64,000 nucleotides of DNA from Methanococcoides sp052057775 (GTDB taxonomy: Archaea; Halobacteriota; Methanosarcinia; Methanosarcinales; Methanosarcinaceae), in the NCBI RefSeq assembly GCF_052057775.1, contig NZ_CP195121.1:2294001-2358000 (forward strand), read 5' to 3'. Each line of letters starts with the position of its first letter. The first letter of the stretch is position 1. The notes under the pieces are model-generated. The model was not told where the DNA came from, did no database searches, and was given only the letters and a program-made list of their open reading frames with translations. Made by a program: the position numbers and the translations under genes. Shown piece by piece: positions 54,382 through 63,350 of the stretch.

Positions 54382-55335
54382 TTACTGAACATTGAGCCAT
54401 ACCGGATCGAGCTGCCCGGAATATCTGGTTCCGGCATACTCAAACACGACCATTGGATCTTCTATGGCAACCCATCCCGGTACAGCCGGAGTAACATCCC
54501 ATGTTTTCTTCACAGCCTCACCCGGATCAATTTTCCCAAAAGACAATACGGGCTTCTTCACTTTAACAATCCCCGGGAAATTACCGATGATCGTAAGATT
54601 GTCATATGGCTGCTGAGAGAAGTTCTTGACCCAGACATCCACCGGAGCTTTCGACCCTGCAGCATACATCTGGACTGGCACGAACCTGATGAATTGTACA
54701 AGAGTTTCTTTTTCCACAGGCACCGCATTGGATATATCAATCACCTGAGCACCGGAACCCCCACCGGATTTCTCCTTTTTGTTAAGATATAGACCCAATA
54801 CCAGTATAGAAACCGTTACTCCCGAGATTATCGGAAGGTTGTTTATGATGGGATCAAGCGGTGTCGAGGCAGCTTCTACACCCTCAAGTGCTTCGGAAGT
54901 AGGGATAGGTCCATCAAGATCCACTTTTGTGATAAGCCAAATTCCGCCAACTTTCTGGAGCCTGAAATAGATCAGTTTTTCATTCGTACCGGTAGCCGTG
55001 TTCTTTTCAAAACGAGTGATAGTGCACACAGCAGTAGCATAACTTACATCCCTATCAACAACAATGTCTTTCACTTCAAATTGCTCTATAGAACCGACCA
55101 GAATACCCCTGTTCTTGAACTTGATCTCCAGCGTAGCAGGTACAAGGAAGTCCTTACCTTCATAATAGGAAAAAGCAGTGTTAATATCACCTTCATTAAA
55201 AGAGGTAAGGAAAGAAGATACGGTTTCGTTCACCGCTTCCTCGCCACCTGAACCCAGACAACCGCTACCCGCTACAAGCAGCACAAGTGCACATATAACT
55301 GCACATAACAACTTTTTTACCAACACTACCACCAT
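54382..55335 (-). CDS. Predicted lipoprotein with a transmembrane segment, function unknown
   Basis: A 317-residue protein from ATG 55335; a farther ATG (55380) is disfavoured because it breaks the signal peptide. Signal peptide and lipobox: KKLLCAVICALVLLVAGSGC, giving lipid-anchored Cys. Residues about 25-125 look like a DUF4878/NTF2-type domain (SFLTSFNEGDINTAFSYYEG). A transmembrane helix (NNLPIISGVTVSILVLGLYL) is near residue 160, and the C-terminal domain is beta-rich, Ig-like. It lies outside the cytoplasm in part. The archaellin gene is its upstream neighbour. Confidence 0.7.
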   Translation of the reverse strand: MVVVLVKKLLCAVICALVLLVAGSGCLGSGGEEAVNETVSSFLTSFNEGDINTAFSYYEGKDFLVPATLEIKFKNRGILVGSIEQFEVKDIVVDRDVSYATAVCTITRFEKNTATGTNEKLIYFRLQKVGGIWLITKVDLDGPIPTSEALEGVEAASTPLDPIINNLPIISGVTVSILVLGLYLNKKEKSGGGSGAQVIDISNAVPVEKETLVQFIRFVPVQMYAAGSKAPVDVWVKNFSQQPYDNLTIIGNFPGIVKVKKPVLSFGKIDPGEAVKKTWDVTPAVPGWVAIEDPMVVFEYAGTRYSGQLDPVWLNVQ

Positions 55336-55507
55336 ATGAAAATGACCCCTCGCATAAGCTATGCACTTTTTGCTGTGCAAAGGCTTTGTACAATATAATA
55401 AGGGATTTTAAGCTTACTAACTTGAGATTAATATAAAGAAACCAGTATAAATTTATAACTGCAAAAATCTGTTTTTGAAAATAAAGTCATCAAAAAGTAA
55501 AAAGAAT

Positions 55508-55527
55508 AAGGTGAATTAGTTCACCTT
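55508..55527 (-). terminator. Hairpin terminator at the archaellin stop codon
   Basis: AAGGTGAA-TTAG-TTCACCTT is a perfect 8-bp stem with a 4-nt loop. It includes two bases of the stop codon and on the minus strand is followed by ATTCTTTTTACTTTTTG. Confidence 0.65.
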
Positions 55528-56302
55528 ATGGATAAAGTCCGATGTTTGTGTCTACACCGAAGGATGGTGCAGTAAATGTAGCAGTGGTTGATGAACCTGC
55601 TTCAGGTGTCAGCAGTATGCTGAGTTCTGATCTTGGTTCGATTGTGAGACCGGAGTCTTCAAGATCTGATACAGTTACATCGCCAACAACAGTGTTAGTA
55701 GCTGCACCACTTGCTGCAGTGGATATGTAGATTGTAACAAGATCTCCCTGGTTCATAATTGGATTAGCCTGTGAGAATGACTCGTCTTCGTCCCTAATCT
55801 TCTCGACGGTGAAGAAGTACTTGCTATTGTCACCACCGGTTTCAGTAGTGCTTTCAGAGAGCAAGTTAATCAGATTAAGGGTAGCATTAGTCTCAGAGAA
55901 ACTGTCCATTGTAGCACCATATGTCTTGTCATTTCCTGCATAGACAAGATCATTTGTATTGGTACCATCAGTTATAGTGATGACAACCTGATTAAGATCG
56001 ATGTCGGAACTACCAATGTTAAGTGCCACTTTGACCTTAAGGAGGTCAACAGTGTCAGAGAGATTGCCACCAGCATCAGCTGATCTTACACCTTCAATAC
56101 TCTTGACCATCATGTTGGATGATACTTCCTGAGCAGCCTGCTGGCCGGTTGATGATGCTCTTTCCTGAAGGACTCCAGAAGTCTGGATCAATACTGCGGC
56201 AGCTACAGCGGCTACCAATACCATTGCGATGAAGATAATAAGTGTGCCGATACCTACCTGTGCACGCTCATCGCTTTTCATCAGATGTTTGTTTGCTTTC
56301 AT
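55526..56302 (-). CDS. Archaellin (flagellin, class III signal peptide)
   Basis: A 258-residue pre-archaellin. N-terminus MKANKHLMKSDERAQVGIG with cleavage expected before the QVGIG region by prearchaellin peptidase, then the hydrophobic helix TLIIFIAMVLVAAVAAAVLI. The rest is beta-rich and Ser/Thr-rich as in archaellins. No fla/arl motor genes are nearby, so this is a stand-alone structural gene, or a second archaellin elsewhere exists. A palindrome overlaps its promoter. Confidence 0.92.
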   Translation of the reverse strand: MKANKHLMKSDERAQVGIGTLIIFIAMVLVAAVAAAVLIQTSGVLQERASSTGQQAAQEVSSNMMVKSIEGVRSADAGGNLSDTVDLLKVKVALNIGSSDIDLNQVVITITDGTNTNDLVYAGNDKTYGATMDSFSETNATLNLINLLSESTTETGGDNSKYFFTVEKIRDEDESFSQANPIMNQGDLVTIYISTAASGAATNTVVGDVTVSDLEDSGLTIEPRSELSILLTPEAGSSTTATFTAPSFGVDTNIGLYP

Positions 56303-56429
56303 ATATTTATCTCCTCATAGAGTTAATTCAATAATCGAGATTTTACCCATCATGCATTTTTCATACAAGTTCAAAGTCGGGACAGTGAACGTGGCGATCA
56401 TCCATAATCTTGTTAAATCATGAACAAAC

Positions 56430-56445
56430 AATGCTATATAGCATT
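56430..56445. promoter_or_regulatory. Perfect 16-bp palindrome in the archaellin promoter
   Basis: AATGCTAT-ATAGCATT is perfectly symmetric and contains the TATA-like CTATATAG about 130 bp before the archaellin ATG. A repressor bound here would block TBP. The rest of 56303-56589 is AT-rich, with AATTATCATAATGATTAT near 56455, and no gene. Confidence 0.5.
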
Positions 56446-56589
56446 TAACTATATAATTATCATAATGATTATGAGATATTTGATATAAATACTCTCCGGT
56501 TTGAAAATTCAAACAAAGAACAGATACAAATCCGACATAATTAAAAAATATATATCAGAAAGTTATTATTTATTTAAAAAGGGGATAAG

Positions 56590-57378
56590 ATGAGTGCAGG
56601 GCTGCTTTTAAATACTACGATATGTTTCGCCATCACAATTATATCAATAACGTTCACAGTAGTTATCCTGAAGACCAAAACCTTATGGAACAATAACACA
56701 AAACCAACACTTGAAGCACTTATGATACTCTGGGCACTTATCTCATCCACATATTTGTTCACAGCATTTCGCATGGTAGCTGCTTATTCCGGGAATACAG
56801 AACTTGATATGGCGATCTATTATGCAACAGCGGTTCCTTTCGCTTTCACATCGGTACCCCTGGTATATACATTGATATATATACTTACAGGAAATAAAAA
56901 GACAAGCACACTTACTGGATCGATCTTCGCAACATTCGGATTAACATATCTTGCATTCCTTTTCGACAAGGGAATCATGCAACCACAGGTTTCATACTGG
57001 TCATCCCTCATAACAATAAATAGCAATATTGCTATTGAGATCTATCTTGCAGGGCTTTTCATATTGCCAACTGCAATGATATTGGGAATAATGGGATTGA
57101 TGATTCTAAGGAGAGTCCAAAAAAAACATCTTTACCACACAACACTGCTGCTTGTAGCAATATCCTTTGTCATAGACTTCATGCTCATAGATATGATAAC
57201 CAACATCGATGTACTGCAACTGGTTGCAAGAATATTCATCCTGATCGGAACAGTGCTTGCATATCTGGCATATTTCCCGCCAATGACGCTGCAGGAGAGA
57301 CTCGGGATCGAAGAAAAGAAGTATAAACCATACAATGAAGCAGAAGAAAACGATCTCGAGGTAAATACAAATGCCTGA
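56590..57378 (+). CDS. Seven-helix membrane protein, function unknown
   Basis: A 262-residue protein with seven hydrophobic helices: about residues 5-27, 40-60, 75-97, 108-128, 132-152, 167-190 and 200-230, and a charged cytoplasmic tail (ERLGIEEKKYKPYNEAEEND). The layout is like the N-terminal sensor part of archaeal histidine kinases, but no kinase domain follows. GGGGAT precedes the ATG. It overlaps the next gene by 8 bp, so the pair is probably one operon. Confidence 0.7.
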   Translation: MSAGLLLNTTICFAITIISITFTVVILKTKTLWNNNTKPTLEALMILWALISSTYLFTAFRMVAAYSGNTELDMAIYYATAVPFAFTSVPLVYTLIYILTGNKKTSTLTGSIFATFGLTYLAFLFDKGIMQPQVSYWSSLITINSNIAIEIYLAGLFILPTAMILGIMGLMILRRVQKKHLYHTTLLLVAISFVIDFMLIDMITNIDVLQLVARIFILIGTVLAYLAYFPPMTLQERLGIEEKKYKPYNEAEENDLEVNTNA

Positions 57379-57733
57379 AGCGATCGATATCAATCATGAG
57401 AAAGAGGTTGCAGAATTCTACCAGTCCCTTGGGATCAATCAGGGACCAGGAGATATCCAATATCGTATCATACTGCTTGTGCTCAAGAAGAATGAAGGGA
57501 AGATCACGGAGTTCTCTCAGATCAGGGAGTACACGGACCAGATCGCAGATCGTGGAAGCATAGGAAGCAAGATGAAAAATGTTTTCCAGCTTGAAGGTCT
57601 TGCCGAAAAAGTACAGAGAGGAGGATACGTCATAACAGATAAGGGGCTGATAGCTGCTAATTTCCTCAAGGATACTTCAGCATTCTACAAAAAGACAAAG
57701 AAGATCAGGAAAATTCTTGACCGCTTGCCTTGA
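57371..57733 (+). CDS. Winged-HTH protein, candidate trp regulator
   Basis: A 120-residue protein. The central segment (YRIILLVLKKNEGKITEFSQIREYTDQIADRGSIGSKMKNVFQLEGLAEKVQRGGYVITDKGL, in parts) has the helix-turn-helix plus wing (RGGYVITDKG) of archaeal winged-helix regulators. It starts inside the 7TM gene and ends 67 bp before trpC, whose promoter carries a perfect inverted repeat with TGTACA cores. TrpY of Methanothermobacter is known to bind TGTACA boxes. Regulation of trpC by this protein is inferred from position only. Confidence 0.7.
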   Translation: MPEAIDINHEKEVAEFYQSLGINQGPGDIQYRIILLVLKKNEGKITEFSQIREYTDQIADRGSIGSKMKNVFQLEGLAEKVQRGGYVITDKGLIAANFLKDTSAFYKKTKKIRKILDRLP

Positions 57734-57742
57734 TCCGCAAAC

Positions 57743-57749
57743 TATATAT
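57743..57749 (+). promoter_or_regulatory. TATA box of trpCBA
   Basis: TATATAT at 57743-57749 predicts transcription start near 57770, within the operator and shortly before the ATG. Confidence 0.5.
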
Positions 57750-57757
57750 GCACATAA

Positions 57758-57793
57758 ACTTATGTACATAATTGAACATTGTTGTACATAAGT
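57758..57793. promoter_or_regulatory. trpCBA operator: 11-bp inverted repeat with TGTACA cores
   Basis: ACTTATGTACA (57758-57768) and TGTACATAAGT (57783-57793) are perfect inverted repeats separated by 14 bp (centre spacing 25 bp). TGTACA is the core of the TRP box known from Methanothermobacter. The two halves flank the inferred start site and end just before the trpC ATG. Confidence 0.7.
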
Positions 57794-57800
57794 GGTTATT

Positions 57801-58649
57801 ATGCATTCAATAATACATGATATTATCAATTCAACTGAAACTCGGGTCAGAGAACTTCATAATACTGAAAGCGATGAAGTCCTTCCATTTATTTCTGCCC
57901 ACGATACAGCCAGGAATACACAGAACATCATAAATTCAATATTATCAAAAAAGCAGGAAGGAAAAGCCCCAATCATTTCCGAGGTAAAGCCGGCATCGCC
58001 CTCAATGAAGATAAGGAAAATCGATCCTGCAGAAGCAAAAAGAATTGCCATGGAAATGGAAAGAGCAGGGGCAGCTGCCATCTCCGTTCTGACGGAGCCC
58101 GAATTCTTTGAAGGGTCCATAGAGAACCTTAGATCAGTCAGGGAGAACGTAGCCTTACCCGTCCTCAGGAAGGACTTCATAATCGATAAGGCACAGTTCG
58201 ACGAAGTCAAAAGTGACCTGATCTTGCTCATCGCAGGCATCCTGAACGATAAGCTTGAAGAGTTCATCCAGTCTGCCCGTTCAAAAGGTTTCGAACCCCT
58301 GGTAGAGGTACACAACAAAGAGGAATTACTCAATGCTCTTGAGACATCTGCGAAGATCATTGGTATCAACAACAGGGACCTCACAACAATGAAGACTGAT
58401 ATTTCAACGACAGAAGAACTCATACCACTTATAAAAGAACATGACAGCAGAACCAATACTGAACACCTTATTATAAGCGAGAGCGGCGTACATACTACAG
58501 ATGACGTTAGAAGGATGATCTCTTCTGGTGCCGATGCTATACTCATCGGAACATCAATTGTGAAAAATAGCGACATATACAATAAGACAAAGGAGCTCGT
58601 TGATGCTCTTGAAACATGTACAAATGACAATGAGGAGGAAATGATATGA
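57801..58649 (+). CDS. trpC: Indole-3-glycerol phosphate synthase
   Basis: A 282-residue TIM-barrel enzyme from ATG 57801 (an in-frame GTG at 57792 lies in the operator). Catalytic motifs are EVKPASPS (Lys) and LRKDFI (Lys), plus GINNRDL, SESGV and GADAILIGTS. It makes indole-glycerol phosphate in tryptophan synthesis. The stop overlaps trpB (ATGA). The other trp genes are not in the window. Confidence 0.93.
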   Translation: MHSIIHDIINSTETRVRELHNTESDEVLPFISAHDTARNTQNIINSILSKKQEGKAPIISEVKPASPSMKIRKIDPAEAKRIAMEMERAGAAAISVLTEPEFFEGSIENLRSVRENVALPVLRKDFIIDKAQFDEVKSDLILLIAGILNDKLEEFIQSARSKGFEPLVEVHNKEELLNALETSAKIIGINNRDLTTMKTDISTTEELIPLIKEHDSRTNTEHLIISESGVHTTDDVRRMISSGADAILIGTSIVKNSDIYNKTKELVDALETCTNDNEEEMI

Positions 58650-59830
58650 GTGGACCAAAGTATGGCAAGTACGGAGGACAATTTGTCCCGGAGATACTTA
58701 TGCCGGCCCTTGAGGAACTCGAGGAAGGATATGAAAAATACAGGAACGACCCCGAATTCCTTAAGGAACTGAACTACTATCTCAAAGACTTTGCCGGACG
58801 TGAAACCCCACTTTATTATGCAAAGAACATGAGCAAAAAGTACGGGGTCAAGATCTACCTGAAAAGAGAGGATCTTGTCCATGGCGGTGCACACAAGCTG
58901 AACAACACCATCGGCCAGGCACTTCTTGCAAAATATATGGGAAAAACAAGACTTGTAGCTGAGACCGGCGCAGGACAGCATGGAACTGCAACTGCCATGG
59001 CCGGCACCAACATGGGATTCCAGACCCACGTATATATGGGAGCAAAGGATACCGTAAGGCAGCGAATGAACGTTTACCGCATGGAACTTATGGGAGCTAC
59101 TGTCCACCCGGTAGAATCCGGCTCAAAGACGCTCAAGGATGCAATTAACGAGGCATTAAGGGACTGGGTCTCAAATGTTGAGAACACGCATTATCTCATA
59201 GGTTCTGTAGTTGGACCACACCCATATCCGATGATGGTAAGGGATTTCCAGAGCGTGATCGGAAATGAGGTCAAACAGCAGATAATGGAAAAAGAAGGAC
59301 GATACCCGGATTCAATAGTAGCCTGTACAGGCGGAGGCAGCAATGCAATGGGAATATTCCACCCGTTCGTTGAAGAGAAAGACGTGAAGCTCGTTGCTGT
59401 GGAAGCCGGAGGTAGCGGCATGAAATGCACGGAAAAAGCTGCACTTCACTCTGCATCCCTTTCTGTGGGAGAGGACGGTGTGCTTCAGGGAGCTCGAACC
59501 AGGATCCTTCAGGACAGATACGGACAGATCCTGGAATCAAGTTCTGTCTCTGCCGGACTGGACTACTCAGGAGTGGGGCCGGAGCTGGCATACCTTGCAG
59601 ACATTGGCAGGATCACACCTCGTGTTGCAAATGATGATATGGCACTCAAGGCATTCCATGAGCTCAGCCTTATGGAAGGAATCATCCCTGCGCTGGAGTC
59701 CTCACATGCAGTGGCACATGTCATGGAAGCTGCAGGATCAGGAGAGCTCGGCGAGCTTGTGGTGATCAACCTTTCAGGAAGAGGCGACAAGGACCTTGAA
59801 GCTGTTCGAAAGATCGACCTGGGTGAGTAA
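58646..59830 (+). CDS. trpB: Tryptophan synthase beta chain (TrpB1 type)
   Basis: A 394-residue PLP enzyme. PLP lysine in HGGAHKLNN, phosphate-binding GGGSNAMG, and the ETGAGQHG motif, length and trpA neighbour mark TrpB1, not TrpB2. It joins indole with serine in the TrpAB complex. ATG overlaps the trpC stop (ATGA). Confidence 0.96.
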   Translation: MSGPKYGKYGGQFVPEILMPALEELEEGYEKYRNDPEFLKELNYYLKDFAGRETPLYYAKNMSKKYGVKIYLKREDLVHGGAHKLNNTIGQALLAKYMGKTRLVAETGAGQHGTATAMAGTNMGFQTHVYMGAKDTVRQRMNVYRMELMGATVHPVESGSKTLKDAINEALRDWVSNVENTHYLIGSVVGPHPYPMMVRDFQSVIGNEVKQQIMEKEGRYPDSIVACTGGGSNAMGIFHPFVEEKDVKLVAVEAGGSGMKCTEKAALHSASLSVGEDGVLQGARTRILQDRYGQILESSSVSAGLDYSGVGPELAYLADIGRITPRVANDDMALKAFHELSLMEGIIPALESSHAVAHVMEAAGSGELGELVVINLSGRGDKDLEAVRKIDLGE

Positions 59831-59831
59831 T

Positions 59832-60611
59832 ATGAAACTATCTACCAAATTCAATGAACTTAAAGCAAAAAATGAAGCTGCATTGTTGTCATACGTTTGT
59901 GCAGGCGATCCGGATATCGGATCAACTCCCGGGATCGTGGATGCACTGATAAAAGGCGGTGCAGATATCATCGAACTGGGATTGCCATTCTCAGACCCGG
60001 TTGCGGACGGACCTACCATACAGGAAGCATCCGAGAGAGCACTGAAAGCCGGAATGAACCCTGACAGGTATTTTGAACTTGTTGCATCCCTGAATGTGGA
60101 TGTACCTCTTGTCTGCATGACATACTACAACCTGGTATTCCAGCGTGGCCTTGAGAAGTTCGTAGAGGATTGTGTTAGCTCAGGCATTAGCGGACTTATA
60201 ATACCGGATCTGCCTGCAGAGGAAAGTGAAGATCTTGCGAAAGCCTGTGCAAATAAGGATGTTGACCTGATATTCCTGATATCACCGGTAACAACAGATC
60301 AAAGGATAAAGATGATACTGGAGAAATGTTCCGGGTTTGTCTACATCGTATCAAGACTTGGAGTCACAGGGGCACGTTCAGATGTAACAGATGCGACCGC
60401 ACAGATACTTTCAAGGGTGAAGACCGATGTACCAAAGGCAGTCGGATTTGGGATTTCCAACGGAGAACAGGCTTTAAAAGTGGTTTCAGCAGGAGCTGAT
60501 GGAGTAATTGTAGGATCCGCTTTCGTGGATATAATAGCATCCGGGGAAAATGTCAACCAACGTCTTGAAGAGCTTGCAAAGGACATTAAGAACGGATGCA
60601 GAAATGACTGA
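59832..60611 (+). CDS. trpA: Tryptophan synthase alpha chain
   Basis: A 259-residue TIM barrel from ATG 59832; an in-frame start at 59796 would lie within trpB. Catalytic Glu in ELGLPFSDPVADGP, catalytic Asp in IIPDLP, and phosphate-binding GVTGAR and GFGISNGEQ are all present. It cleaves indole-glycerol phosphate. It follows the trpB stop after one base. Confidence 0.95.
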   Translation: MKLSTKFNELKAKNEAALLSYVCAGDPDIGSTPGIVDALIKGGADIIELGLPFSDPVADGPTIQEASERALKAGMNPDRYFELVASLNVDVPLVCMTYYNLVFQRGLEKFVEDCVSSGISGLIIPDLPAEESEDLAKACANKDVDLIFLISPVTTDQRIKMILEKCSGFVYIVSRLGVTGARSDVTDATAQILSRVKTDVPKAVGFGISNGEQALKVVSAGADGVIVGSAFVDIIASGENVNQRLEELAKDIKNGCRND

Positions 60612-60666
60612 TAGCACCTGATATGATCTGAATGCAACAATAGAAGTAATTCAAAAAATAATAGAG

Positions 60667-60703
60667 AAGGTCTTTGGGAGATCATATCCCAAAGACCTTT
60701 TTT
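60667..60703 (+). terminator. Intrinsic-type terminator after trpA
   Basis: AAGGTCTTTGGGA and TCCCAAAGACCTT form a perfect 13-bp stem with a 7-nt loop followed by TTTTTT (60698-60703). It lies between convergent trpA and ftsY and, with the A-run on its other side, may act in both directions. Confidence 0.8.
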
Positions 60704-60788
60704 GTTATGAACCTGTTTTTGTTTTGTTCTTTCGATACAAATTCCATATAATGGATCGTTTTCGGGAGCTTTCGTGAGAAAATCCCGA

Positions 60789-61943
60789 TCATTCGAACAA
60801 CTGATCCACGAACCACTGCGGATCGAACTTTTGAAGATCGTCATACCCCTGACCCATTCCGAGGAAGAGGATAGGTTTGCCGGTGATATATGCAATTGAG
60901 ATCGCAGCACCACCTTTTGAATCTGCATCTGTTTTGGTCAGAATGGACCCATCGATAGGGACAGCGCTGTTGAACTGTTCTGCACGTTCCACAGCATCAT
61001 TGCCTGCAACCGCTTCATCAACAAATATGATAAGATCAGGTGAACTTACACGACAGACCTTCTCAAGCTGGGCCATGAGATTGACATTAGTATGCATCCT
61101 TCCTGCTGTATCAGAAAGAACTACATCCACACGGTTGGCCTTTGCATGCTGTACAGCATCATAGACGACTGCTGCGGGATCTCCACCTTCCTGATGTTTG
61201 ATAAGCTTGACACCAATCCTTTCCGCATGGATGGCTATCTGATCGATCGCTCCGGCCCTGAAAGTATCACCTGCCGCAATAACAACAGAATATTTCATGT
61301 CTTTGAGTCTTTTTGCCATCTTTGAAATGGTGGTAGTCTTACCCGTACCGTTGATCCCGATGAAAACGATATGTACCGGCTTGTCAGCGTTCTTAATGTA
61401 TTCATCAAGATCAAAGACATTGGCTGCCATCACATTGTAGATAGCGTTCCTGAGAGCCTGCTCCACCAGCTGACCGGTATTGCTTCCTATCTTTTTACGG
61501 CTACCCACAAGCTCCTCTTTGACGGCTTCAACGATCGCTTCAGCCACAGATATGGCAATATCGCTTTCAAGCAACGCCATTTCCAGTTCCCAGAGAGCAT
61601 CGCTGATATCGTCTTCATCAAGGATGACCTCCCTTTCAAAGACGAGCGCTTTTGCCTTTTGGGCAAACCCTATCTTTTGCTTGAAGGAGGGTTTCTCCGG
61701 GACCCGGGATTCTGTAGCGACTGATTCATTTTCAGAAGCTTTGGGCCCTTCCCTCGCCGTTTCGGAAGGTGTTTCTTTGACAACTTCAGTGACCGGTTCT
61801 TCTGCAGGTCCTTCTATGGATGCTTCAATAGGTTCCTCTAAAGTCTCTACTATCGGCTCTTCAAGATCAACTGCTTTTTCGTCGATGGTCTTACCGATCG
61901 ATTGCTTGAAACTATTGAGTTTATCCTTGAGTTTATTGAACAC
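60789..61943 (-). CDS. ftsY: Signal recognition particle receptor FtsY
   Basis: A 384-residue protein. Residues 1-75 are an acidic, repetitive A domain (EEPIEASIEGPAEEPV). The NG GTPase domain follows: G1 GINGTGKTTT, DTAGRMH (G3) and TKTDADSKGG (G4). It binds SRP at the membrane for cotranslational targeting. It is the last gene of the operon L39e, L31e, eIF6, L18a, pfdA, ftsY. Confidence 0.96.
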   Translation of the reverse strand: MFNKLKDKLNSFKQSIGKTIDEKAVDLEEPIVETLEEPIEASIEGPAEEPVTEVVKETPSETAREGPKASENESVATESRVPEKPSFKQKIGFAQKAKALVFEREVILDEDDISDALWELEMALLESDIAISVAEAIVEAVKEELVGSRKKIGSNTGQLVEQALRNAIYNVMAANVFDLDEYIKNADKPVHIVFIGINGTGKTTTISKMAKRLKDMKYSVVIAAGDTFRAGAIDQIAIHAERIGVKLIKHQEGGDPAAVVYDAVQHAKANRVDVVLSDTAGRMHTNVNLMAQLEKVCRVSSPDLIIFVDEAVAGNDAVERAEQFNSAVPIDGSILTKTDADSKGGAAISIAYITGKPILFLGMGQGYDDLQKFDPQWFVDQLFE

Positions 61944-62003
61944 GCAAACTCATCCCTAAAAATAATAAAAAGTAAAAAGAGTATCAGAACTTCATGAACA
62001 GGT

Positions 62004-62420
62004 TCACTGAGGACCTCTGCTTCCAATCATAGACTCTATGGACTGGAGACGCTGTCCTATCTGAGAGAGTGATCCATTCAGGCGTTCAACGACCTTGCCA
62101 AGCTCTTCTTTGCGCCTGTTAAGGAGTTCCTTTGCTTCAGCCGGGGATTTCTCTGCACTGACCCCTGCACCAAGACCAACAACGATCTTTTCGACATTAG
62201 AAACATTTGCATGTATAAATGTCCCGCCCCCCAGTGGAAGCATTGTATTGATGCTGCCTGAAACTGCGTCAAGTTCATCAATAGTTGCTATGGCACGTGT
62301 GCAATCCTCGAGAGATAGCTGAACCATTCCCATCTGCTGGCGGATGGATTCTGCCTGCTGATGGAGCTCACGGTGCTGAACTGCGAGATTTCTCACATCC
62401 TGCTCACTTATTTCTGACAT
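62004..62420 (-). CDS. pfdA: Prefoldin alpha subunit
   Basis: A 138-residue protein from ATG 62420, three codons inside the longest frame. Two long coiled-coil helices flank a beta-hairpin core (VNTMLPLGGGTFIHANVSN-like; here INTMLPLGGGTFIHANVSN). Prefoldin delivers unfolded proteins to the thermosome. The start overlaps the end of L18a. Confidence 0.93.
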   Translation of the reverse strand: MSEISEQDVRNLAVQHRELHQQAESIRQQMGMVQLSLEDCTRAIATIDELDAVSGSINTMLPLGGGTFIHANVSNVEKIVVGLGAGVSAEKSPAEAKELLNRRKEELGKVVERLNGSLSQIGQRLQSIESMIGSRGPQ

Positions 62421-62425
62421 GTGCC

Positions 62426-62602
62426 TCACGCCTCTGCGACACTCTCGATCTTGATCAATGACCTGTTGAGACCATGTTTACTGCCGAAGATAGAGTACGT
62501 CTTTTCGCGGGCGTTCTTCTCGTTCTGGCTCTCAATGGTCTTTGTGAACTTTTCCCAAGAAAGACCTGCTTTGAATGTGCCTTTGACAACATAATTCTGC
62601 AT
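62426..62602 (-). CDS. Ribosomal protein L18a (L20a/LX)
   Basis: A 58-residue ribosomal protein on the minus strand, ATG at 62602, TGA at 62426. Pattern YVVKGTFKAGLSWEKFTKTIE, then KNAREKTYSIFGSKHGL and INRSLIKIESV-like end, as in LX. Its end overlaps the longer pfdA frame. It is conserved between eIF6 and prefoldin in archaea. Confidence 0.95.
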   Translation of the reverse strand: MQNYVVKGTFKAGLSWEKFTKTIESQNEKNAREKTYSIFGSKHGLNRSLIKIESVAEA

Positions 62603-62647
62603 ACGGAATCACCTGTTTTATAATATTTATTTAAGACAATAATATGA

Positions 62648-63301
62648 TCAATCTAAGAACAGGGCATCCTCGATCCTGCCCAGTTCATGGCCAGTCGTAT
62701 TGGAGCCTGCTACATAACCCTTTGAGTTGGCCAGTAATCCTGAACCTACTGCCTGTGAACCATAATTTGTGGTTCCCACATCTACCGGAAGGTCGAACAC
62801 TTCTTCAAGATGGGCAAGTTCTTCCTGTGTCACCATAGGGTGAACCAGAAGACCTTTGTTAGTAGCTACTCCGGACATTCCGACAGTGCCGAGACCGGCG
62901 ATCGTGCCTCTGTGAACATCAACACCAAGAACCCTTGATATGATCTCCATTGACCTGTCACTGACCTCCGGATGCACGAGTGCAGCCGTATCATTTGCCA
63001 GGATCACGTTTCCAGTGGCTGTGAGCCTGTCTGGAAGCACTTCCACAGGGACGTCAACATCTTTAAGATCGTTGACACTGGCATCCCTGGATAGTAAAAA
63101 ACCATTAGAGTTGCCCCTGGAAAGAGAACCTACAACAGTACTACCATTGATCAATGTAGAGACCACCTTTACATCAAGTAGCTCTGCAAGCAGATCAACA
63201 ACCTTCTTAGTTGTACCGATAGGAACAACTGCCACATCTTCAGTGCATGTGGCAAAAACCCCTAATACGGGATTGTCATAAATGTTCACTGTTCTGATCA
63301 T
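62648..63301 (-). CDS. Translation initiation factor eIF6
   Basis: A 217-residue protein with the five-fold pentein repeat: IYDNPVLGVFATCTEDVAVVPIG, STLINGSTVVGSLSRGNSNG, and GTVGMSGVATNKGLLVHP. It binds the large subunit and prevents premature joining. It sits between L31e and L18a as in many archaea. Confidence 0.96.
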   Translation of the reverse strand: MIRTVNIYDNPVLGVFATCTEDVAVVPIGTTKKVVDLLAELLDVKVVSTLINGSTVVGSLSRGNSNGFLLSRDASVNDLKDVDVPVEVLPDRLTATGNVILANDTAALVHPEVSDRSMEIISRVLGVDVHRGTIAGLGTVGMSGVATNKGLLVHPMVTQEELAHLEEVFDLPVDVGTTNYGSQAVGSGLLANSKGYVAGSNTTGHELGRIEDALFLD

Positions 63302-63350
63302 TATTGTCCTTACGCTTTTGTTGAATAATATCCATCAATAGAAAGAAGTA

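Noticed and set aside
57857..59107. 416-codon minus-strand frame antisense to trpC and trpB
   Set aside because: Both plus-strand proteins are certain with catalytic motifs; the antisense frame is Ser/Leu-rich without family pattern and arises from codon bias.
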